Positions 55,642 to 64,000 of a stretch of DNA of 64,000 nucleotides are shown here, in pieces. The notes below the pieces were generated by a model that worked only from the letters and a program-made list of their open reading frames with translations, was not told the origin of the DNA and did no database searches. Where the stretch lies: positions 1,612,001 through 1,676,000 of the forward strand of contig CADCSX010000025.1 in assembly GCA_902805475.1 (NCBI GenBank), given 5' to 3'. Both the position numbers and the translations under genes were made by a program. This DNA is from Entonaema liquescens. Lineage: Eukaryota; Ascomycota; Sordariomycetes; Xylariales; Xylariaceae. Each line of letters begins with the position of its first letter. Position 1 is the first letter of the stretch.

Positions 55642-58600
55642 GGAGTTCGCATACCTTGGGCATGTAAGCGACTACTCCGGGTCCTGTGGACTTGACACAG
55701 AGGCAAACACACGAACCCCCACGAACCCATACCCACGAGGACAGAAAGGACCATAGTTTCTACTAGCTTTTGGTTTGACAGTAGGTCACACTCACTCGGT
55801 TTAACAGTCAGTTACGGATGAAAGCGCTGCTGAAAAATAACACCCTCCTATGACGGTGTTGTATCCACAGGCATATATGCGGAGAGAAGGGGATGTTTGT
55901 AAGACGTACCCAATGCATTACTCGATCCTATCATCTCGCCGCCTTCGGACTCGAGCAGGAGTCGCATCGGATCTACGATTAGTTAATTACGATTTAATGA
56001 CGGCGGCTGAACTTATTGCATTAGCGATGCCAAAATGTATTATGTCCTTTTCAATACTCTCGCAGTCCAAAGGGTGACTTGTTCGTAAATGTCACTAACG
56101 TCACTGGGATGTAGAGTAGGTTGGTTCTAAGCATTAGCCCGTTCTAAGGTTTGCGAGGCAGAGTTGATACGAGACTGCGCTCGCTTCTCATTAGTTTGAA
56201 CTTTGAACCGAGGATGGTCGAGTTCGTATCGGTTCCAATATGAGTACCACCTTTTGTTTAATAACCGTCAGCTGAGACAGCGATTTGTCTTTGATAAACG
56301 AGCATCCTTATTCGCCCCAAGTCGCGACCCGCGACAGGCTGTAACCAGCTTGCCGGTAGCAAAGTGAGACCAGATGAAACCCGGGGCTGCTGTTAGTTGC
56401 CTATGTCTATAACGTAAAGACGAACATCTTGTAATAGATAATGTAGTATCTAGCAGCGCGCAAGGAATCAAGTCGCTTACGCGACCATTGCGCCTTATCT
56501 TATTGAGTACCTAGCCCAAAGCGTGTTAAGCGTTTAGTCCGTCAGGTATGCGTTCAGGGGTGGTTGAATTAAGAATTGCAACTTCATTCCGGGTTTCAGA
56601 CGTCGGTTAGCAACTTGTCGATGGCCATATCCACCGGCCTCTCGGCGAACCAACCATCTCGCTGGCTTTAATACGTTACGGACGTTAAGAGACATAACGG
56701 GACAAAGCATTATTAGAAACGGACAAGCGTAAGAAGAGGCTGTCGTACAGTTTACGCCTAGGACCAACACGTCTAGGCAACCGGCGCGGATGTGAAATGA
56801 AATATCATCTGCATAACTCATCTCCTATTGCGCGATGTGAATAAAATACCCTTGCCATCCGAAGGTTGTAAGTAATACCCCCAAGTTACATTCAGCTTAC
56901 CTTACCGCCACGTGCGCAACATGCAGGTCTGACGAAAGCTGCTAGATAGGCTGGGTCTGTCAGGGATCCCTTGGCCATATGTTTTGTAATTAGCAATGAT
57001 CCAAACTTTTGAAGGTGAAGAAAGACAATTCCCCAAGTCTGGTTGGCGAGCTGACGAAGTGATAGCTCTCCCTGCATGTGTCTGCATGAGTCTTGCATAT
57101 GTGACACATACACATTCGGCCTCCTTTCCATATGAGAGCGTATGTCGCATACCATGACTTAACAAGCAACAGGGTCCCCTCAATTAGGGTTAGGTTACTA
57201 CTAATTCTCGAATTGTTGTCGGCTGGAGTCTAGGTCGATGAAGGTCCTTCATTACCTAGGTTAGGTAGAGGCATGGGATTCCTTAGCGGATCGACATGAT
57301 GATCATTGGCCACGTGCTGGTCTCCATGGAACTCTTCCCCGACAAAAGATAAGGAGAAGGGGAGAACCTTGCGGACACGGGTTACCAAGTAAAATGCGTC
57401 TGGGCGTCGGGGCGAGTCTGCCTAGGAATAAGCCTGGGTAGACCTTTACATATTATCATAGCCTACCCCCGAATTACATATAAAAAATGACTTGCGGTTA
57501 TAGAATAACGTCAGTATGTACATCGAGTGTAAATAGCTGGTAATTTTTAGTACGTTTTCACGTATACATAGTAGCGACCGTAGGATCTGATAACGTATTC
57601 GTCATGTTACATGATCAACAAAAATCAGGCCTAAGAGAGACGTTGGGCGGAGTCGACCAGGTACGGTTTTATCTGAACTTCCATTCTTTTACATGTTCTG
57701 CGGGGGTATTGTAACGAGAATACCTAACAGAATAGATACCTCCTAACATATCGTGAGGTGTATGGAGGTATATGTGAGAGAAACAACACGCGAGGCCATG
57801 ACATTCTTGAAACGACAAAGTTATAGAGTCTTAATACTATTTTAATATCCTTTGCTCTTCTACAAGACACTAACTATTCAAGCCTAGTCAAACCCCATGC
57901 GCCTCCCTGGTAGCTGACTGCATGCAGACATGTGGCCAAGCGGGGGCTCAGAGCCATGTGGCCGCCGTTACTCCTGGCGAGATAACTACATCTAGGTAGG
58001 TTGAAAGTACTGGAGAAGTTCAGACTCGACAGTACCTAGGTATTTACATATGCGTCTCTACCTAGGTAGGTTGATAGGTTGATAGGTTGATAATAAAATA
58101 AAATAGATCAATGCAATACTTTAGTCTTTACTCCCCGTGCAGCCTACCTTGGTATAGTACCGCTCTGATCGCTATATGATGATCTATCAGCTTTCCTCGC
58201 AAGGATTTATCAGGCTGGATATTGGAAAACCCCTCGTACATGGTACATACCTACCTACATAACACCTAGCATTCCCGTGGCTCCCACGAGTAATCTACAC
58301 TTTTAAGACCAGTAACTTATTACACACCTTTCTCCCCCTTTTTTTCGCCCTTCTCTCTTCCCATGTAAAATTTATTATTATTATTTTTTAAGCTACCTCT
58401 CAGCCTTTATCCGAATTGTATGGTATTTGCGTAGTTGCATAGCAAAATATTCTCCTCGATTTTACAATTGCTGGATCGAAAGATATCAGCTCGAATTTTT
58501 ACTCTTCGCCGCTACTACGTTTATAGAATAGTACGCGCAAGCTGATCCCAGAACCTGAAGCCATTCGCATCGATCCAATCCCGTCTTCATCCGTCCCATC

Positions 58601-58874
58601 CCTGTATAGCGCGGTTTCGAACCTCGATCCACCCACACCATTACCATTACTTATTATCCATTACTGTTACCACTACTACTCCTAGGTGGTAATACTTCCC
58701 AACGACTTTGGGTTGGTTTAGGTACTTTTCGAGTCAGCATTCGCAGTTAAATCTGTCGCAACAACCCACCCATTATTCAAACAACCACCACAAAGAGAAA
58801 TCAATTTCTTGTACCATCCATATATATATACCTCGGGGTACCTAAGGTGTAAACCTGTCCGAAAAAAAAAAACA
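55642..58874. other. Gene-poor region
   Basis: About 3.2 kb without a supported gene. Small frames at 56534-56821 and 56892-57183 (minus) are not convincing. An AGGTTGAT tandem repeat lies at about 58066-58092, with CCTAGGTA words at 57255-57270, 57990-58000 and 58035-58070. The last 500 bp before 58875 are pyrimidine-rich and look like the promoter and leader of the next gene. Confidence 0.5.
58066..58092. repeat. AGGTTGAT tandem repeat
   Basis: Three to four copies of AGGTTGAT stand next to an ACCTAGGTAGG palindromic word. Confidence 0.8.
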
Positions 58875-59346
58875 ATGCCTACTTCGTTAGACTCATCGCG
58901 TCCTATCATGGCGCCTTCTACCGTACGTAATTGAAGCCTTTTTCTTTTACAGCCTTCTCTATTTACTCCTTCATTACAAAAAGGAAGGCAATTATTCGAC
59001 AGACGCCAAAGCTAACGCGCAATTCGAAATATAGATCGGTTCCCCTCGCGCATCGGTGCGCTACAGCACATATAGCACAGCGCCGTCATTGGCAGCAACA
59101 GTACGAACGACCGATTCGGCGCAAGCCGAGATCCGCGAAATCGAAACCGGTCTCGCGCGAATGGAGAACAGGGCTTTGTCAAGTCAGCGTGTCGTCCTAT
59201 CCGAAGAGAAGTCGGCCAATCTCAACAAGCTTGCACTTGGTGCTAAACTCGACCGTGCACTCGAACGTCGTATGACCGGCCAAGATGCTGTCATGAGGCC
59301 TAGGAACCGAAGCGTCCGTGAGAAGGACCCGGAAAAGCAGCACTAA
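58875..59346 (+). CDS. Small conserved-looking protein of unknown function
   Basis: The ATG at 58875 stands in a good context (ACAATGCC). Exon 1 (58875-58922) gives MPTSLDSSRPIMAPST; the donor is GTACGT, the acceptor ATATAG at 59034. Exon 2 (59035-59346) gives IGSPRASVRYSTYSTAPSLA and ATVRTTDSAQAEIREIETGL, then ARMENRALSSQRVVLSEEKS, ANLNKLALGAKLDRALERRM and a polar end. Total about 119 residues. A Ser/Thr-rich N-terminus and a long amphipathic helix (residues 45-95) are visible. The short exon, in-phase splice and long pyrimidine-rich leader support a real gene. I cannot name the family. Confidence 0.68.
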
Positions 59347-60018
59347 AACTAGACGACTCGAGGAAAAGATGAAATGAAGGCAACGTAATTGAGGACATTG
59401 GAGGATGATACCAGGCGAGCGACATGGCTCTGAGCATTTCCTTTTTTTTTTCTTTCTCTATCGTTAATCATACGATCAGTCTCAAAAGCAGATCTGAGAC
59501 GGTCATGTTTTTATTTGCGTATTTACGGGCTGGGATAAACATACCGATTGCGCCTCTGTTATGAAAGAGACGAGGTGATATGCTCCCCTACGAGCCTCAG
59601 CCACCCTACAGATCGTCTACGGCAGATGCGAGAGAGATGAGGGATATTTGGGATTCTCGGTTGAAATTCTCCCGAAAAGCAGCATCGCATGCATACGGGT
59701 ATATTGTGGAGGAAACTGGAAAGGAGAGGTATGAGCTAGAGACTGGCATACTTTCCCATAGTTCAGCGGGCAATCCATTTTCTACCCTCTAATTATGGTC
59801 ATTATCTAGCTCGCCCTTCATAATTCCGTCCATCTGGGTATTTGGCGAGGCTCGAGTGATGAAGATAATATAGCAAGGCTCTAGAGGAATGATATATACG
59901 CAGCCTACCAACCAACTCCGTAGACACCTTTAGAGTACCTGACCTGTAAAAATATAATCCAGCTTCCATAATGAGGTCTGAACGTAAAGCCCGAAAAGAA
60001 AAGCGGCACCAGTAGACT
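59347..60018. other. Convergent intergenic region
   Basis: 3' flanks of the small gene (+) and Sec72 (-). The 70-codon frame at 59580-59792 starts with ATG but shows no recognisable content and no splice structure; not called. Confidence 0.45.
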
Positions 60019-60633
60019 TTAGGAACTACTCTTCTCTTCCAGTTTTGTGTTGATATCCTTCAACAATGCGACCAACTCGCCTTCGTCGCCTTCCATCTCC
60101 AAACCCTTGCTAACCCATTCCTTGGCCTCGATGAGCCGTCCCATCTCCACTAGACACTTGCCCCGCCTCCACCAAGCCTTCGAGTTACCGACACGCTTAG
60201 CCTCGACGCTGGCCTCGGCGTCGGCAGCACCTTCGGCCCAGCTCTGCAGACCCATGTGGGCTTGAGCGCGGTTGGAATAAAGAGCGGCAACCTCTTCACG
60301 TACCAATTGCTGAGGCTCCCAAAGCGGTCTTGTCAAAGCCATCTGCAAACCCAGGGTGTAGAATTTAACGGCTTCGGCATGTTTACCCTTGCGATATTCT
60401 GCGTTACCACTGTCTCGTAGTTTGCTAACGTTGGCCGACCGCTTTGGATTCACTGGAAGCGGCGGTGGTGGCACCTGGTTCGGGGTTTCGAGAGCGAGGA
60501 GCGAACGGTGTAATGCGTTAAGTGACGCCAGCTCCGCCTGCAGAGCGCGAGAGCCGGACGTTGCCGTGAGCGCCTTGGTTTGAGGGTCGATCTGCAGCGG
60601 CAACATAGTGAATGTTTCGAGCTCGGAAGACAT
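60019..60633 (-). CDS. SEC72: Sec72-like TPR subunit of the ER translocation complex
   Basis: The cytosolic, TPR-containing partner of Sec62/Sec63/Sec71 in post-translational import into the ER. The ATG at 60633 gives MSSELETFTMLPLQIDPQTK, then ALTATSGSRALQAELASLNA, the N-terminal Sec72 part that contacts Sec71. A Pro-rich linker (NQVPPPPLPVNPKRS) leads to tetratricopeptide repeats: SKLRDSGNAEYRKGKHAEAV, KFYTLGLQMAL, EEVAALYSNRAQAHMGLQSW, AEGAADAEASVEAK, and KAWWRRGKCLVEMGRLIEAK. The TPR groove may bind Hsp70 tails. Length is 204 residues without introns, typical for filamentous fungi. An in-frame upstream ATG at 60663 exists but is less likely. Confidence 0.88.
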   Translation of the reverse strand: MSSELETFTMLPLQIDPQTKALTATSGSRALQAELASLNALHRSLLALETPNQVPPPPLPVNPKRSANVSKLRDSGNAEYRKGKHAEAVKFYTLGLQMALTRPLWEPQQLVREEVAALYSNRAQAHMGLQSWAEGAADAEASVEAKRVGNSKAWWRRGKCLVEMGRLIEAKEWVSKGLEMEGDEGELVALLKDINTKLEEKSSS

Positions 60634-61198
60634 GATGGCGGTGCACATTCGGAGAATTTGCAAACAAAAAGCGAGATTAAATCGGTAATTTAGGATAGAT
60701 TAGGAGCTCCGATTAACGTGTATCACGTAGTAAATAGGCTCGATAGAGTGGGAGTGGCAAAACTGCCAAAATGTGGTAGCGGTAGTTTTGGGTAGAGACA
60801 GTGACGATATTCTTAAATGCGATCTGGCGACTTTTACACGATTACGACAGATGTATTGATACGAGGCCACCTGGCAAGATAAGCCTAGGTACTTATGTAC
60901 CTAAGGATTTAGGTAGGTAAGTACCTAAGTACATAGATATCTGTGGCAGTCGTGGCTTAGCATGTACCTAGGTACCTTCCATTGAGACTTCATTTTTAGA
61001 CCTCAACAGATTATTGAACCTATCAGTCGAAAGCAATATTCAAACGATTTCCGGAACTTTCAAAAAACAAAGCCCATATCGAAATATGGGAGTGCTTGTG
61101 ACAATACTGGTCGCACCCAATACCCCTTAGTTCATGAGCACATCCTTACCAAACAACCTCCTCCCTGACATATATATATAGGTATATATTTGCTGGGG
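60634..61198. other. Intergenic region rich in CCTAGGTAC words
   Basis: Palindromic CCTAGGTAC / GTACCTAAG words are dense at 60885-60980. No gene is supported. Confidence 0.5.
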
Positions 61199-63991
61199 TT
61201 ACCTGCTGAACGTCTTATGTGGGCGCCAGTTCTCTTCAAACATCTGCGATACGAAGTAGAGGTCGTTCTCCCATTCTAAATCCTCACCTGCGACTATATA
61301 TTGTTCAGTCAAGACCAACGCATTCACCGCTTCTATAACCAGAGCAAGATACTCACCTTTTCCGTAGGCCTCGCGCGTTTCTAGGAGGAGTTTCGCCTCC
61401 CCCATCCTTAAAGTTCCCCAGACTGCATTTTTCCTATCCTCAGATTCTATTTCCGTCATCAAGGTATTAACGTCTCGTTTATAATAATGCCAATGGCTAA
61501 GGATGTTATTCGCCCCTTCTTGGAGCTCTTCAACAAATTTCGCCAGGTCGTACCGGTATTTCTACGCGTTAGTTCAGCTAAGCCAGTTACGAGCCGGTAT
61601 CTTTTCCCAGTACTAACAGTATATTTGTTGTCCTTAGCTCGGCGTAACCTATCGGCAGAGGTGAAGGAAACTTCGTGGAGAAGCATGAAAACAACCAGGT
61701 AAACAAAATAGAAATGGTGGGGATTCTTGCCCGCCATTACCTTCCATAACCCCTCAAGGACGAGCTTTCTGGACCGCACAAGTATCCGGTGTCCCAGGGA
61801 GTCGAACTGTGCCGGGATCATTCGCGGTATCGGTATCATCCCATAGTACGGGCTTTCAGGGTTGTCTACCGGCTTCATATCCAGGGTTTCTTCCCCCACG
61901 ATGGACGCCGATCTCAGAGTATTTCCTGCTCAAATTAGCCATTCGGCCAAGCGCAGAGACATCAGCGACAAGCTACTGACTGGTCGCAAACCATAAGTAG
62001 AAGTATTGCTCGAGCAAAAGTCCGTTCTTCACTTCTTCCCCATTCGTTCGGGGTGACGCATCCTGAGAGAAGTTCCTTAGTGTAATGCCTATAAATCGTA
62101 CTTGTCAATCTCACCTTACACTTCTGAGCATACTCTATCCTGTGGGGATATGTCCCGAGATCAGCTTCTATTTGGCGTTAGGGGAGACTGGGTAGCGTTC
62201 GCTTACGCTGCCTGGTAAGTCCTCCGTACTATATCATCGACCTTGGTATCTTGGGTGTACTCTCGTACAGCCGGACGTGCATAATCATATATATACTCTT
62301 CGTATCTCTTTGCGGTTTCCCAAATGCTCGCGAGGGCGTAAGGCTCGATATCGATTCTTTGCTTGTTTCCCTTTATATCAACCCAGTATTTACAAACAAC
62401 GTCGGTTTCGTTAGGCGTAAACTTCTTAACCTTCAATGTTATCGGATGGCAGCTTCCAATAACCATCTTGATTGTACGGACGTCGCTGCTATTGACCCAG
62501 TCCCGCGGTCCAAGATCTTTCATTTTGGTCCCAACCCATCGTTTCGTTAGTTCGAGGCCACCCTCTCGGAAGAGGGAGACTTCGGCGAGCTTCCATCGCA
62601 GGCAGGGAAGTCTGTGAATCACCTTTTTAGAGTCCAAATTGATCTCGCGGCAGGTCAAGCAATCGACCCCTCGGGGATCTTCCGGGTCCGCCTTGCACTA
62701 AGATGAGTGTGAGCAGATAGTATCAGGAATGCTTGACGGTTGACCTACTCTTATTTTCTGCATACGACATCGAATGCAAGCCCGTAAATACGTCAGCACG
62801 GCGAAACACTGCCGTAGTACGAAGCACAAGGGGAGAAAGGTAGTTTAAGAAGAAGAACAAAGATTTACCTTTAGCTTCCGGGTGTTTCCCGTCTCCCTGC
62901 GGTTCTGGTCGCTCAGGTGTGACCGAGAACGCCTCTCGGGATGGGACGCTGAGCAATTTCCATCAGCTGGAACCTCGTCCGGGCCGACAGTCTCCCACGG
63001 TTCTTCGAATACCGGGGTGTTATGGCCCGAGAGGTCCGAAGGCTGCTGGGAGCCCTCGTAGTCGCTAGCACTACGCTTCTCTACCAGCCCTTCTGCCGGT
63101 ACCTCTGCCAGTGCCTCTTCCGGTTTTTCTTCCGGTATCTCCTCCGGCTTCTCTTCCGGTTTCTCTACCGGTTTCTCTACCGCTACCCACCCTTCCTCTA
63201 GGGGTCGTCCGGGTTGCTCTGATCACACTCTCCTAAGGGAAGGAGATCGGACCTGGATGGCTGCAGCTCTCGAACTGAGGCGTCATTGTCTGAACGAAAT
63301 CGATATCGCAAGAACATAGCTGGCGGGTCTAAAGCGTTCCAGGTGAAAGCGGGCAAATGGTAAGCAGAATAGCTGGAAGCCGTTGTGAATGCGTGGTCTG
63401 CCAGAGAGTCTCCCGGAAATTATTATGCGGTGAGGGTTCGCGGGTGATTAGATAAGGGGTGACGAGGGGAATATTGAAGGCTGGGCCAAGTTGTAAGACC
63501 AGTCATACGTATTCGGACCTTGCTCCTGTGCGAGGGTACGAGAGGAAGAAGACAGGCTGAAGTGATCTCTCGCTGCATCTGATACGATGGGCTCTACATA
63601 GTAACCAAGGGACCCCGACGGAACCGGATGGTCCCAGCTGGTATCAGAGGGGTGGTGCCTAAGATCGTCTGATGTCGCGGTGACGGCGGCAACTGAGGTG
63701 ACAACGTCGGCAGCTAGTCTTCGCTTCTTAGGCGATGGTTTTGTCAGCGGTGAGGGTGACTGCTTAGACCCATGTTCCTTGGAGATATTGGTTTTGGTGA
63801 TTCGTGAGGAAAGGGGAGTAGAACTGGGGTTATAGTTGGCTGAAGGGGGAGGATGGGATCCGAGATCGTTTTCCAGCCTTCCATGACGTCTGTTCAATTG
63901 GCGTAACCCCAGTAGAAGTCGAGCGGTGGACTGAATGGGAGTTTACAAGTGTGGGAATAGACTGGACCATGGAGACAGCGGTTCCATCCAT
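61199..63991 (-). CDS. Large zinc-cluster-like regulator, 5' part disrupted
   Basis: The conserved part is clear. An exon near 62745-62805 gives YLRACIRCRMQKIR and splices to CKADPEDPRGVDCLTCREIN. These give Cys at C-x2-C-x6-C-x11-C-x2-C, then LPC, a zinc-cluster-like arrangement. Next come AEVSLFREGGLELTKRWVGT, NETDVVCKYWVDIKGNKQRI and, after more exons, ETLDMKPVDNPESPYYGMIP and FVYLVVFMLLHEVSFTSADR. An intron (GTTAGT...CGCGTAG, about 61549-61609) leads to KYRYDLAKFVEELQEGANNI and LSHWHYYKRDVN. The protein ends EENWRPHKTFSR. Upstream lie an acidic VEKP/PEEKPEE repeat (63080-63190) and a disordered Ser-rich part with SPKKRRLAAD. The 5' part needs several frame corrections, most clearly one more G in the GGGG at 63201-63204. 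The ATG at 63991 is only a candidate; the gene may start outside the window. Confidence 0.62.
63080..63190 (-). repeat. Degenerate repeat encoding VEKP/PEEKPEE units
   Basis: Units of 12-15 bp built on GAGAAACCGG/GAAGAAAAACCGG on the minus strand encode an acidic, Pro-containing low-complexity segment of the regulator. Confidence 0.75.
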
Positions 63992-64000
63992 GATGGGCTT

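Noticed and set aside
55373..55756. Separate basic protein after cysteine-rich copy 3
   Set aside because: This frame has no ATG. The alternative frame reached through the 55287-55339 intron is more protein-like.

Overview
The window is nuclear DNA of a filamentous ascomycete. Genes carry several short introns (about 50-80 bp, GTAAGT/GTATGT-type donors, CTAAC/CTGAC-like branch sites close to the AG). The protein set is typical of Pezizomycotina (Zn2Cys6 regulators, siderophore/TRI12-type MFS carriers, amadoriase, SYLF and Elp3 proteins). Intergenic DNA is full of CCTACCTAGGTAC-like words. My impression is Sordariomycetes, possibly Xylariales, but this rests on general resemblance and not on a search. 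I see no rRNA, tRNA, CRISPR, virus or intact transposon.

Left part (1-28 kb), mostly accessory metabolism. It holds the 5' part of an amino-acid permease (-), a fructosyl-amino-acid oxidase with a C-terminal AKL peroxisomal signal (-), an UNC93-like membrane protein (+), cyclin H of TFIIH (-), a secreted, probably GPI-anchored 5'-nucleotidase (-), and a BAR-domain protein (+). Next come a 2OG-Fe(II) oxygenase (-) divergent from a Zn2Cys6 regulator (+), a saccharopine-dehydrogenase-like reductase (+), a fringe-like glycosyltransferase (-), and a PLP aminotransferase with a long aspartate tract (+).

Middle part (28-45.8 kb), mainly housekeeping. It holds a SYLF/Ysc84 protein with Pro and Gln repeats (-), the proteasome ATPase Rpt2 (-) divergent from the succinyl-CoA ligase alpha subunit (+), a TRI12-family MFS carrier (+), and Elongator Elp3 (-) divergent from a UBA-containing ubiquitin-conjugating enzyme (+). 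A promethin/LDAF1-like membrane protein (+) and an ARMT1/DUF89 phosphatase (-) follow.

Right part (46-64 kb), sparser and more lineage-specific. It holds a siderophore-transporter-like MFS protein (+), then a spaced tandem array of three small cysteine-rich proteins (52.0-55.6 kb, all +) that share an exact Cys/His/Trp spacing pattern. Then come about 3.2 kb without recognisable genes, a small conserved protein (+), Sec72 of the ER translocon (-), and a large zinc-cluster-like regulator (-) whose 5' end lies at the window edge.

Two cross-cutting observations matter most. First, the cysteine-rich trio is the best candidate for something poorly described. Second, five genes each need exactly one extra base, usually in a short homopolymer, to keep a conserved reading frame. 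This means either consensus indels in the assembly or decay that happens to spare the housekeeping genes.
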